64,000 nt of DNA, taken from NCBI GenBank assembly GCA_014529385.2, contig CM043949.1:108125977-108189976 (forward strand), in the 5' to 3' direction. The notes below the pieces were generated by a model. The model worked only from the letters and a program-made list of their open reading frames with translations. It made no database searches and was not told the origin of the DNA. Positions 33,757-45,591 of this stretch are shown here, piece after piece. Source of the stretch: Adiantum capillus-veneris (Eukaryota; Streptophyta; Polypodiopsida; Polypodiales; Pteridaceae). The translations under genes were made by a program, and so were the position numbers. The stretch's first letter is position 1, and the number at the start of each line of letters is the position of its first letter.

Positions 33757-34850
33757 TAGAGAATGTGATAGTCACCTCCTGTGAGATTGACTACCAGCAC
33801 ACTTTCACCATTGTAGACTTTGGGAAGAAACTCAGTTATGAAATCATCTTGGGGGGATAGTTCATGAGATAAATACAATTAATCAAAGATTGGGGCAATG
33901 ATTATCTCTACCTAAAAGAAGTAGGGATAGTCACTCGAGTGAACTTGAAAGACCATTCTTACAAGGATGTTCTAAGGACACCAATACAGGAGTTGGACTC
34001 TGAAACGTGTGCAAAAACGTCAACATGGGTACATAAAAACACTCCAATTTGGATGTGTGGGGATTCTCAATCGGGTAGTTCCTTTGCATGGACTCAGATC
34101 CTGGCCACCATGGATGTATGTGTTAATGAATCTACACCTACACACTTTTGTGACAAAGAGGTCTATGATAGAGTCCCAATCCAAACGGTATCCATTGAGA
34201 TGATTGAGGAGAAACAGGTCTTCTCTGATTGCTATTATGATGCTACAGACGACTGGAAAGAAGAATCAATTACAAAAGAGGGATCATATTTTGAGAAAGA
34301 GCAGGTAAAAGCCAAGCTTTTACTCAGAGGAGGGGAAGAAAGATTTTTTGAGTTTTCAAACCAACACCACAGACGCCAACAAAGATACCGAAAAAAACAA
34401 GACCATAACTACAAAATGTCCATTGGAAACTAAAACTCAATTCTTGATGAAAGTGAACGCAACAAACTGCATAATAGGCAAGATAATTGGAAGGTATCCA
34501 AAAATAGAGCATGTAAAGATACAAAATCAAATGAAACCAAGGTCAATTAAGCCGGATAAACTCAAAATGAAAGAAACTTTGATGACAAAGACATAGCAAA
34601 AAGCAAAACACAAAGAACTAAAACAAACCTTGAAAGAAGTATGGACCACAGAAATGAAATTGGATAGTGACAAATCGAGAAAAATTAGTGTTCCAATTCA
34701 TTCTAAGAAATACACTTTACAAGATTGCAAGATCATTGTAGATCAGCAACCCTTGCAACAATCAATAGAACCGGGAAAGTCCTATGAAGGGCTGGAGAAT
34801 GCCAAACTAATTGATCTTGCAGAGCCTGGAGAAGAGCCAAAAGGATGTTA
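33757..34850 (+). pseudogene. Protease C-terminus and protease-RT linker, degenerate
   Basis: Around 33790-33860 the frame encodes V-D-F-G-x-x-L-x-Y-E-I-I-L-G-G-(stop)-F-M, matching the I-L-G-R-P-F-M end of Ty3/gypsy retropepsins. It continues open as 33939-34433 (164 codons), a variable acidic linker of the kind seen before RT in this lineage. Another open piece is 34630-34851. The D-(S/T)-G half of the protease is not recognisable. Confidence 0.6.
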
Positions 34851-35610
34851 AAAGAGGAGATTCTCATAAGGGCGTTAAAAGAATACAGGGATGTTTTTGC
34901 ATGGTCTTATAAAGATCTCAAAGGGGTGGATCCTACCATATGCCAGCAAACTATCCCTATGAGAGATGATGCTAAGCCAAGTAGAGAGAGACCATACACC
35001 TATAATGAGACATTTGCCAAAAAATTCAATTAAGAGATAGAGAAACTTAAGGAGGCTAAGTTTATCTATGAAATAGAACACACTGATTGAGTATCACCAA
35101 TTGTAGCAGTGCCTAAAAAGAATGAAAAACTTAGAGTGTGTATAAATCTCAAAAAGGTGAACTCCAGCACCATACACGATAACTATCCTCTTTCCATCAT
35201 CGATCACATGCTAGAATGAGTAGCTGGCAAAAAAGCCTACAGCTTTTTGGATGGCTTCTCTGGACATAACCAATTGACTATCAATCCCAAGGACCAACAT
35301 AAAATGGCCTTTGCCACAGAGTGGAAAATTTTTGCTTATCGAGAAATGCCTTTGGATTGACCAATGCACTGGCAACATTTCAAAGGCTAATGAGCCATGC
35401 CTTTAAGAAGTATCTGTGAAATTTCTTGGAAGTATACATGGTTGATCTTTGTGTGCACTCCACAAAACAAGAAAGTCACTTTGAACATTTACGATGTGTC
35501 TTGAGAAATGTTGTCTATATAGGATTTGCTTAAATCATGAAAAATGCGTCTTTATGGTTAGACAAGGCAAAATTTTTGGACATATTGTGTCAAAAACTGG
35601 TATAGCTACA
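34851..35610 (+). pseudogene. RT fingers and palm, interrupted by the 10 kb transposon
   Basis: D-V-F-A-W-S-Y-K-D-L near 34890 opens the RT. V-A-V-P-K-K-N-E-K-L-R-V-C-I follows near 35103-35145, then F-A-T-E-W and the catalytic loop at about 35432-35446 reading Y-M-V-D-L, so the first catalytic Asp is replaced by Val. Stops and a frameshift are present. The reading is cut at 35610 and continues in phase at 45592 after the inserted transposon. Confidence 0.8.
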
Positions 35611-35643
35611 GGGTATAAGCATGTTAACTTGTCATGCTTTTTG
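35607..35643 (+). repeat. Left TIR with TACA target duplication
   Basis: TACA (35607-35610) is followed by the 33-bp TIR starting GGGTATAAGCATGTTAACTT. The TIR itself can fold: AAGCATG and CATGCTT flank TTAACTTGT. Confidence 0.9.
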
Positions 35644-35809
35644 GTGTCCCGGTGAATGCTAGTAAGAGGTGCTTGTTAGCATCTATTCAAAACCAAAGAG
35701 CAAGTGAAGTTTGAAATTTTAATAACCATAAGATATATTATTTGTTCCCTCCCATATGGGGTGTGGCCTCTGTTTTCAGTTACGACAACGACGTGGGGTG
35801 TGGCCTCTG

Positions 35810-36146
<337 letters not shown>

Positions 36147-36417
36147 TGCATTGCTTCTTGCCTTGAAGTTGAGTTGTCAAAGCTTAGCAGACTTGCAGAT
36201 ATGGAAAACCAGCAGACAACATTATTGCCACTAGAAATGGAGGCAGAAGGGAGCCATTACAGGAAATGAATCACAACTACCAGCATCCATCTCTTTCTAT
36301 TATCAGGAAACATGAGACAGAAAGAAATTGTAAACAGAGGAGCACCGACAGATGAAAACTAAATGAGGACATCATGCCATCGACGATGAGGAGAAAAGGA
36401 AAATCTCCTTCGAGATT

Positions 36418-39400
36418 GTGAAAGCTTTCAAGAGCAGGATTGAAGATCTCAACAAAGAAGCAAAGTGTGAAATCTGGAATCTTGTTGCTCAACATCCACT
36501 TGTTCGGGCAATCCGTGATCAGTCTTTAGAGGAGGAGACTGCTTTGCAGAGTGCAATTGTCTTCAATGTCCGCAACACACTAGCTATCGTCAAGCAGCCA
36601 GCTTCTAACGAGGAGCTGTTTTTGAAGAATGCAGCATTGCAGATGATGATAAATTCAAAGGAAAACATGCCTATTGCCAAATTCTCCCGGGTCCTAAAAG
36701 TCGACCGTCGCAGCTTGTTCAAAGCAAAATCAAGGCAAGTGAAGTATGGTGTCAATGCTCGACTGTTTTCATTGGCTGGATGTCACAAGCAACACCGTCA
36801 TAGCCCTATCATAGATGAAATTAAGGAATTGGTCTACACATTTTGGACAGAGGAGACTCATACGGTTTCGCCCAACAAGAAGGATGTTTGTCGAAAGAGA
36901 GTGGGAAAGAAAAGCTACATCAAACACCCTGTGCACCTCCTGGATGAGTCTCAGGTGATCAATGACATACTTGAGCCATAGCTTATGCATTCTAGCATGC
37001 TAGTAATCTACCTAGTATACAGAGCATGCTAGTTATCACAATATGTTATGTTATGTATGCCACCTAGCATGTGTGCTAGTTAGCATAGTCTCACTCCTAG
37101 TATGCTGGGGATGTTGTTTAGCATGATAAGTATGTTGTCTAGCACAATATGTAAGCTACTAAAACACCCTTTATGCTAGCTACCTTTTGTAGTATGCTAA
37201 CTAGCATAATGGGTAAGCTGGTTTATGGTATATGCTAGTTAGCATTCCTTTATGGTGGGTATGGTGTTCAGCATAAATCTTCTGCTAGTTAGCATGCCTA
37301 GTGATCTTGAGGACTACGCTGGTTAGCACAATATGTATGCTACTTTAACACCTTTTATGCTACTGTGATGGCTATGCTATTCAACATAACAAGTGTGCTG
37401 GTTAACACAATATGTATGCTAGTTAGCATACCTTCTATTCTTCTTAGCACACTTTGTGTGGTTAACCATGACTCATATGTTAAACTACACATTGATTTTG
37501 CTTGTTAGCACAGCTAGTATGCTAGTTAGCATACTCAACTGTGCTAACTAGCAATATAGCATGTTAGTAAGCATACTCAGCTACCTAACTAGCATGCTGA
37601 GTATGCTAGTTAGCACAGCTAAGAATGCTAAGTAGCATAACGGGTAAGCTGTTTTATGCTAGTATGCTAACTAGCATGCTCATGAGTATGCTAGTTAGCA
37701 CAGCTGAGAATGCTAAGTAGCATAACGGGTAAGCTGATTTATGCTAGTTAGCATTCGTAGTGTACTGGCTATGTTGTTCAACATAATAAGTGTGCTGGTT
37801 AACACAATATGTATGCTAGTTAGCATACCTTCTATTCTTCTTAGAACACATTCATGTGGATTAACAATGACTCATATGCTAAATTACACACTGATTATGC
37901 TTGTTAGCACAACTAGTATGCTAGTTAGCATATTCAGTTATGCTAACTAGCATGCTGATGAGTATGCCTCGTATGCTAAACTACACACTAATTGTGCTTG
38001 TTAGCATAGCTAGTATGCTAACTAGCATGCTGAGTTAGCATACTAGCTGTGCTAACTAGCATACTCATCAGCATACTAGTTAGCATACTCATCAGCATGA
38101 TGAGTATGCTAACTAGTATGCTGATGAGTATGCTAGTTAGCACAGCTAGTTAGCATACTCAGCATGCTAGTTAGCATACTTAGCATGCTGATAAGCTATG
38201 CTAGTTAGCATACTTAGCATGCTAACTAGCATGCTTAGTATACAATGTTATACCCAGTTACATCCATGTTAGGACCATACAATGTGCTGTTTAACACACC
38301 AATTTGTTTCTATGGTGGATGTATTAAGTAGCAATGCGTATAGTCCTGTTTGGATTATTTCTCCTAGTAAACATACTGATCAAATATGGATATTGCAGGT
38401 TGAGCTCTTTCAAAGATTCAAACAAAAACATCCAGATTGCAAGATTGGCATGAGGATGTTTGAGATGTTAAAGCCGTTCTTTTGCAGGAGGCTGAAGGAT
38501 AGGTACACATGCTGTTGCGAATACCATGTGCAGATGACCTTTTTGAAAGACGCACTAAACCACATGCACTCTCGTGCTTTTGGGCTGCATGATACATGTT
38601 GCAGCTGTGTATGAAATATCTGTGCTACAGGTAAGAACATTAGCAACGGCTACCTGGCTCCACATCACACGTTCAAAGGTGTCACATAGATGTGGGATTC
38701 CGTTCTCTGTCCAAAGCCAGCAGATGCAGTTTTCCATAGAAGGGAATGCCTGATGGGAGACTGTAAGATATGTGGAGTAAAGAAGTTAGAATTATGTTGC
38801 TTAGAAACAACAAAGCCACGTAAGAGTATTAATGTAAAAGTATCTACGTATGTAGAAGCAAAAGACAGGCATGGAAACAATAAGAAAACAAAAGATCTTT
38901 TGCATAAAGAAATGCAATGCTGGGAGTTTCTTCGAATGTTGCTGCAGACCAAGTTGAAGCTCTTCATCACTCATAACTATGTGGCACGATGGCAAGGACA
39001 ACAATTTAAGGATTGTATACTTTGCTTTCGGATGATGTCATTGTCTCAGTTGTTGACTTTGCTGAAAATTATGCCTTCAAGGACCAAAATGAGATTCCGT
39101 CAATGCATTGGCACTCTAGTCAAGTAACTATTTTTGTACACATAACGTACTATCGCAAGGCAGGGGAGGTACTACCTCAAGGCAGGGGAGGTAGTCAAAA
39201 CAATCCACTTCTTCATATCAAATGATAGGGTGCATGACACACTGTTTGTGCAACATTGCTTCATGCTACACCATGACTGGTTACAACAAGAGGGTGTCAC
39301 TTGTAAACAACATTGGGTGTGGTCAGATGGTGCGGCCTCGCAATTCAAGGGAGCCAGGCCTTTCTATTTTGTTGCAAGATATGGTGGACTCACAGCGATT

Positions 39401-40287
39401 GGGATGAGCTGGTTCTTCTTTGGATTAGGGCATGGCAAGGGCGAGCATGATGGTGCAGGAGCAGTTGTGAAAAGAACCTTGACCCATGAACAACTAAAAC
39501 CTAATGGAGCTATATTGCAGAGTGCAACAGATGTGGTTGCTTATTTCCAGGCCAACCTATCGCAGGGAGCACCTGCATCATATCCTTCAAAAGAAAGGGA
39601 ATGTGCTCGTGTGTTCTGGGAGGTTAAAGAGGGAGATGTTAACAGGGAAGTTAAGTGGAATTTTGCCACTGTGGCAAAAACTCGCTCTTTGCATGCTATT
39701 CGTGGTCACAACCCGCAGGATCCAACTGCCCTTGCAACAGAAAGTTGGCATGCTTTTGTGATGCATGCATGAACGGAAGGTGGAATCTCTGCATCAATAA
39801 AGCTCACGTGGAGGCTTGGGATTATCAAATTCTGCAGCCATTACTTGAGCAAACAGATGAAGTTTCGACAGAGGAAGTCTTTGGCTATGATGACTTCACA
39901 TACGAAGGTCATCATGATGTGTTGAGTAGCGCTCTATATTCTGAAGACACATTTGTTGTAAATCCAGATGCTTTAACCAACACCGAAGATGTGGATTTCT
40001 ATTTGGTCAAGTGTGTTGCAAAAAAGGAGAAGGTGGAGAAGGGGTACATTGATGAATGGAGCAATATAATTGATAGAGGCTCATATGTTGTGCAAGGACT
40101 GTATTACAAGCAATTGGATGCATACACCTTCAAGCTAGACCACAAGCAGCCTATCATCCACCTACTTTCACATCTGGTGAGATGTATCAAAATACCCATG
40201 GAGCACGTCCCAAGGAGAAGGCAGGTGTACGCAATCACTCCAGAAAGCTATGAAGCAATCTGTAATAGCATGCCCTTCAGCTTTTAA
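36418..40287 (+). pseudogene. DDE-type transposase gene with a minisatellite-filled intron
   Basis: The first coding block to 36954 ends CAG before GTGATC. An apparent intron 36955-38398 ends TTGCAG, and exon 2 starts at 38399 in the same phase. Further blocks are 38399-38630, 38690-39010, 39013-39225, 39230-39772 and 39655-40287, separated by small frameshifts. Motifs in order: a Cys/His-rich stretch (C-x-C-E-Y-H at about 38515), a second Cys cluster (38695-38790), V-V-D-F-A-E-N-Y with Asp codon 39055-39057, W-S-D-G-A-A-S-Q-F-K with Asp codon 39326-39328, and G-H-G-K-G-E-H-D-G-A-G with Glu/Asp at 39443-39451. These three fit a DDE/D triad on an RNase H fold. A 22-bp duplication at about 39158-39201 breaks the frame. 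This protein would cut and join the TIRs. Confidence 0.75.
36955..38398. repeat. Palindromic minisatellite filling transposase intron 1
   Basis: From about 36985 to 38260 the sequence is built from the core ATGCTAGTTAGCAT and its inverted form ATGCTAACTAGCAT with variable spacers (CTCAGC, TGAGT, ACAGCT). Many neighbouring copies form larger palindromes, for example around 38030-38240. Candidate splice sites are CAG/GTGATC at 36954/36955 and TTGCAG/GTTGAG at 38398/38399. Confidence 0.85.
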
Positions 40288-40459
40288 GTTGTATCCACTG
40301 GATTTTCTGTATACCACTTTGCTGTAAGGGTATGCAGTTTTATTATAAAGTTGGTTTTGTGTCAGCATGCTAAGTATCAAACTGTTTACATTAATTTCCA
40401 GCATTAAATTATTTACATAGGGTTCAATTTTACAATGACAGTCACTGCCCCCAAAACCC
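40288..40459. terminator. Convergent 3' ends of transposase and FCP1-like genes
   Basis: About 170 AT-rich bases lie between the stop codons of the two convergent genes. AATTATTT- and ATTATAAAG-type stretches could serve both polyadenylation sites; no exact signal can be fixed. Confidence 0.35.
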
Positions 40460-41479
40460 TTAAGGCCTCCTCGGAGGGTGCTTGTAGTGACTAGGCTGTC
40501 CTTCTCGCTGTTTGTCTTCTTCCTGCTTTCTCTTTGCTTCCTCCTTTCTCTCTGCTTCCCCCTCTGCTTCTAGGTTGGCACTATGCTGCTCACTTTCTCT
40601 TCTTTCCCTCTCCAACTTTTCTTTCTCTCTTTTTGCTTCTAGGTCAGCTTCCCGCTGTTTGAGATGAATTTCTTCCAGTCTTTTAGCCTCTATATCCATC
40701 TTTTGAATTTCAAGCAAACGTTTGACAACTGCATCAGAAAACTCATATGAGCCTGTCTCAAACACATTATCAGCAACATATGCTTTCCGATAATCCATTT
40801 GCATCCAAAGAAAAAGCCAGGACTTCAAAGTTTCTATAAGGAACTTTTCCCTCTGCTCAACACTCTGGTGCTCTAGATTGGGAGTAACAAGCCAAGTTTG
40901 TGGTGGGTTCTTAAACACTTTGTAGAAGCTATTATCGATTATAAGTGTGTTTTGGGCGTTGTACCCCAGACTGTGTTTCCAGAACAAGGATAAGTCTTTC
41001 ATAAACACAGGTTTTCTCTGGATCTGCCAGGATTGCTTTGTACAGTGCGCTTGAGCAAAAAATCCAGTAATCTTTGGCACCTGCTCTTTAAAAATAGTAC
41101 GGAAAATACTCATGACTTTACTATGCAGGCTTGTGCTCCATATAAAAACATTAAAGAACTGCAGGCACCAGTCCAAAAAGAAATGGTTGTCCTTGCGACA
41201 GAACACCTGCTTATCAAGTACATTGTATTTCAGCATTTCATCTGCATATGGCGGGGGCATTTCACCAAAGCGAGGCTCTACCACTGCCACCAAAAGACCG
41301 TTCACGTCCAACACCAAAGCCCTTTTTTCATCACATAAACGCTTATGCATCCATATTAGGTCTGGTAGAGGATACCATTCAACAAAAATAACCGGCCCAC
41401 TTGGGTGCACATAATTTAGGCGCTCAATAATACTATGGGCAAGCTGTGAATATCGTTGAAGGCGTTTTTCAATCTCCAT
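40460..41479 (-). CDS. FCP1/NIF-type HAD phosphatase-like protein with altered catalytic residues
   Basis: This intact ORF of 339 codons with an ATG start is carried on the opposite strand to the transposase. Residues about 50-205 match the FCP1 homology domain (C-terminal-domain phosphatases of RNA polymerase II and the small plant relatives). Landmarks are L-V-L-D-V-N-G-L-L (54-62), where FCP1 proteins have D-x-D-x-(T/V/L), F-I-W-S-T-S (112-117), and L-I-I-D-N-S with N-P-P (179-193), where D-D-S is usual. The nucleophile Asp58 is kept, but the acid/base Asp and the second metal-binding Asp are both Asn, which suggests a binding role rather than phosphatase activity. Residues 250-330 form a charged Glu/Lys/Arg coiled coil. 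It is the only undamaged gene in the transposon. Confidence 0.75.
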   Translation of the reverse strand: MEIEKRLQRYSQLAHSIIERLNYVHPSGPVIFVEWYPLPDLIWMHKRLCDEKRALVLDVNGLLVAVVEPRFGEMPPPYADEMLKYNVLDKQVFCRKDNHFFLDWCLQFFNVFIWSTSLHSKVMSIFRTIFKEQVPKITGFFAQAHCTKQSWQIQRKPVFMKDLSLFWKHSLGYNAQNTLIIDNSFYKVFKNPPQTWLVTPNLEHQSVEQREKFLIETLKSWLFLWMQMDYRKAYVADNVFETGSYEFSDAVVKRLLEIQKMDIEAKRLEEIHLKQREADLEAKREKEKLERERRESEQHSANLEAEGEAERKEEAKRKQEEDKQREGQPSHYKHPPRRP

Positions 41480-42399
41480 TTTCTATCTCCTTAACTGCCT
41501 GGCTTTGTGGACTCGCCATCTCCGTAATTTCTGCCATTGCATGGCCGCAGTTGCATCAGGCATGACGATTAATGCCTGTTTCTCTTCCTCTGCAGGGAAA
41601 CCACGATACGAAATGAACAAGTTAAAAAAAAAACCCACAAAAATTATAATGAACTATTACAATGAATTGCCGCTCAGATTTATATTGCACAAAAATACAT
41701 TTTCATTGGAAAACAAAATGCATGTCAGTTACAATACGCATTTGGGTTTCAAAATGGTCTAGCATATACAGTGAAGGGCACAACCGGGTAGGGAGCAATA
41801 AGTCTTAACACAATTTTTTGCAAGCTCTTGAGCAGCGGCCCTGGCTTTCTTTTCACCTTTGGAGCTTTCAGCCTTGTCCGAACCACAGGCTGTGCTTGCA
41901 ATGTCTTCAGGTACCTCTTCAAGGCCAACTTTTCTTTTCAGCTGAGCTTTACGCAAAAAACCCTCGAGAGGGCTGTTGTCACCAACTTCTTGCTCATCTT
42001 CTATGTTGTCATTCTTCGAAGTTTCCCCTGAGCCACTAGCCATTGTCTGCTGAGAAGCTTCTGCTTTGTCAGCTGTTGCAGCAGGCATCGCTGGCACACG
42101 AGGAGCCATGACAAAAAAATCATCTTCTTTTTCATCTTCTGAGTTCCTGCTCACATCACCACCTTCCTCCGTTGTTTTCATGCTTTCATTTGGCATCTGC
42201 TAGGAGCCCTCATCCACCCCTTCAGTCCTTGCATCCAACTCAACACCCTTCTCTGTCGAAGGGTTCTCACCTATATCCAGCTCATCACTCTTGTCGATCG
42301 AAAGGTCCTCCATTATAGGCTTTCCCTTACCCTTCGTGTCATGCACACTGCCCACATCACGGAGGGATTGCCAGGCCTGCAACAAAAAACGTGGATTAA

Positions 42400-43435
42400 G
42401 ACTCATATAGGCATGTCATGTATGCTAGAAAATGTTTGATATGCTGTGACTATGTGTGCGGCCTCGCATACATTGGAATCCATTATACTAACAAGCCCAG
42501 TATGCTAGTTCGAATTGCTGAGTATGCTAACTAGCATATCCAATATGCTAGTTTGCATCTGGAGATGGTAGCTTACTTACTAGATTTGCCATTATGACAA
42601 ACTTACTCTAGTATGTACACTGAGCACAAGTATGCTAACTAGCATACAAGATATGGTAATTAGCATATCCAGTCAACACACTCAGTATTCTAATTAACAT
42701 TGTGGGTATGCTAATAAGCACACCCTGTACGCTAAAAGACAGTCCTTGTATGCTAGCCACTAGCAGTCCCAGTATGCTAATTAACATATCCAGTATGCTA
42801 ATTAGCATACCCAGTATGCTCATTAGCATACCCAATATGCTATTTAGTATTCCCAGTATGCTAATTAGCATACCCAGTATGCTATTTAGCATATCTAGTA
42901 TGCTAATTAGCATATCCAATATGCTAATAAGCATATCCAGTATGCTAATCAGCATACTCAGTACGTGAATCAGCATACCCAGTATCTTAATTAGCATATC
43001 CAGTATGCTAATTAACATATCCAATATGCTAATAAGCATATCCAGTATGCTAATCATCATACCCAGTACGCTAATCAGCATATACAGTTTGCTAGTTAGC
43101 ATTTGGATATGGTAGTTAACTTACTAGATATGCTAATATGCCAAACTTACTCTAATCTGTACACTGAGCACATGGTATGCTAATTAGCATATCCAATTAA
43201 CACACTCAATATTCTCATTAGGTATGCTAATTAGCATATCCAGTATGCTAATTAGCCTACCTAGTATGCTAATTAGCATATCTTGTATGCTAATTAGCAT
43301 ATCAAGTATGCTAATCAGCATACCCAGTATGCTAATCAACATACAAGATATGCTAATTAGCATATCCAGTTAACACACTCAATATTCTAATTAACACACT
43401 GGGTATGCTAATTAGCACACCATGTACAATCTTAC
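42400..43435. repeat. 21-bp palindromic minisatellite filling an intron of the third gene
   Basis: About 1 kb of 21-bp units of the form GTATGCTAATTAGCATAYCC lies between a GTAAGA donor (43435 on the - strand) and a TTGCAG acceptor (42377). The core is the AT-rich sister of the repeat in the transposase intron. Because 21 is a multiple of three, open heptad ORFs appear on both strands; they are not genes. Confidence 0.85.
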
Positions 43436-45094
43436 CAGATGTTGGTGTGATTGGATGTCTTTGCCTTGTGGGTTTCCAACACCATTCTTGTGGTATCCTT
43501 TGTTGGCAGGTCACAGCTCTACATTTTGTCGACAAGGAGCATGCAGTTGCAAAGCAGAGAAAGTGGTAGCTATGCCCGCAGGGCATCTTGACCATGGCAT
43601 TGGTTCCCTTTACTTCAAGTGGAAAACTGTAGCCACTGCACGGGTTGATCATCGTCCCATCGCATACCCCTTCTATACTTTCTGTAAAAGTGCCCATAGC
43701 CATATTACACAGGGCAGTGGGAATGGAGGAGCCTTGTAGCATCTTGCTCATGTGCATTAGGAGCTGCAGTTGACCTTCACATGCATTCACTTTTGCTTCC
43801 ATAACCTCCACATTAATCTGCACACCAAAAAAGAGAGGAGCATGGTAAGTACATAGGTTTGTTGTGCACATATTCCAATCATACAGTGGAAGCATAAAAG
43901 TCACACACTTACACGCTGACAAGTTGAGTCAGTAGCAAGAGTGTCGTCACCACTATCAGGAAATGCCAAACCTTCCAATGTCTCTTTAAATGTCTCTATT
44001 TTTACTTTACACTCTATTTCCCTCTTTGCATCCACATTGTCGCTCTGTAGTAACCTCTGTAATTTGTTTTCAGCGTCGTGAAGCTTTTGTCTCATAGCAA
44101 GCACATTGGGGTGACCTACCTATCATTGCTTGCTTGGAAAACCCTCACAGCTTCAAACTCTAATTTTGCAGTTAGAAGATGTTCTTTAGCATCTTGGAGT
44201 TGTTTGCTGAGAATTTCAAAGGCAGCCTTTATGTGCTGCAAATTCTCAACGCCAAAAAATGACAGGCTTTCAGCCTGTTGGTGAGTGCTGTGGCGAGAGA
44301 TGGGTGTCTCCTTGGTATCCTCCTTCATTTCAGCTTGTGCCTCCTTGATGTTTTGACATACATTGCGCATCCTCCACTTTTCGACATGGGCCTCGGAGTA
44401 CCCTTTCTCTCGGAGGTCCTGCAAATGCTGGACAGTGAATTCAGCCCAATTGAATTGCATGGCTGAGCTACTTGCAATTGCCGCCGGGCTGAATTATTTT
44501 ACAAACCCCTTGGCGAATGCAGAGTTGATCTCCATGTTTGTTGGGGGATTTTGGTACACCTTGGAATGCGGCTGCATCACCTAGTCGAACATATCAGTAC
44601 GCAAAGAACTGCATTTAATGCGATAGTGACTACGATTCTTTGACTCTTTGAAAACACTGAACCACTCCACATCACTGATGTGATCCCACCTCACTAGTTT
44701 GGGGTTCGCACCAGCAAAGGAGAGGCCATGAACATCATTGAACTCTTTAGCTGTAATACAGAACTTTCTCTGTACTGGGACTGTAAACTTTGGAGCTTTC
44801 CATCGGCCTGCACACCCCCAATGTCACAAGATTAGCAGATTTTTCTATTTGTTGGTAGGTAAAAAATAATGTAGCCAGGAGTGTGTTAACAGTAGGAAAG
44901 TGCAGTATTGAGGACTTCCTTCCAATTTCAAGGTTCAAATCAAACACTGGTTTGTGCTTCTTGAGCCAGACTTCGACTTGAGCGATTGTATTTCAAGTGA
45001 CTATTCACAAGATGTCCTATTGCTAAAGCCGACATCAAGGGACAACTCTCCATCCAAGACAGCACCAGCAACTATCCTCGCAAATCATAATGAG

Positions 45095-45158
<64 letters not shown>
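45095..45158. repeat. (GA)n microsatellite in the third gene
   Basis: About 31 GA units, probably inside an intron since a CAG/GTACTC donor precedes it on the - strand. Confidence 0.9.
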
Positions 45159-45161
<3 letters not shown>

Positions 45162-45554
45162 CTGAGTCATCCTTCCCCTTTGTATGCAAGGTCTTTGCCA
45201 TTGGGGATGCTGGGGAATCAGAGAGCTTCACCCTTTTTCGGGGCAGAGAAGAAGCAGCAAAAAGTTCAGCCCTCGACTTTGTTTTTGGTTCTTTCTTAAC
45301 TCTGGCCCTTGCGCCCCTCTTACCTCTGGCCTCTGCGCCCCGCTTCTCTCCATGCATGTTGACTACCCCACTCCGCTTCTCTCCATGCATTTTGACTGCC
45401 CCACTCCCCTCAGAGTAACACTGCGTAAATGGTTAGGAAAGTGGATTCAGGGTGGTCTCCCTATTTTGAAATATTTGATGGATTCCCACACGTTTGAAAA
45501 GTTACACTCTCATTATGCTTACAAGATATGCTTGTTGCCACATGATAACTAGCA

Positions 45555-45591
45555 CAAAAAGCATGACAAGTTAACATGCTTACACCCTACA
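45555..45591 (-). repeat. Right TIR with TACA target duplication
   Basis: The reverse complement starts GGGTGTAAGCATGTTAACTT and matches the left TIR at 32 of 33 positions; TACA follows at 45588-45591. Confidence 0.9.

Larger units (their letters stand above)
41759..45420 (-). pseudogene. Third transposon gene: coiled coil plus Cys/His zinc-binding domain
   Basis: The - strand coding pieces, in reading order, are as follows. 45390-45160 is basic with K-R-V-K-L, NLS-like, followed by a (GA)n array. About 45000-44860 includes W-L-K-K-H-K-P-V-F-D-L-N-L-E. 44807-44118 opens after a GTGCAG acceptor and has two in-frame stops. 44104-43904 is coiled coil. 43817-43436 starts after GTGCAG and ends before GTAAGA. 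42376-41759 starts after TTGCAG and is acidic, Ser-rich, with one TAG at 42200-42202. The 43817-43436 piece has a zinc-binding pattern M-P-C-G-H-S-Y-H-F-L-C with further Cys, similar to a RING/U-box-like finger. Function is unknown; it could be a DNA-binding or ubiquitin-ligase-like partner of the transposase. Confidence 0.6.

Noticed and set aside
37741-38260. CRISPR-like array
   Set aside because: The repeats are palindromic and irregular without constant spacers, and the context is a plant transposon intron.
42635-43102. Open frame with a MLISILD heptad repeat (155 codons)
   Set aside because: It is produced by the 21-bp minisatellite, which is open on both strands. It lies in a likely intron and has no non-repetitive protein part.
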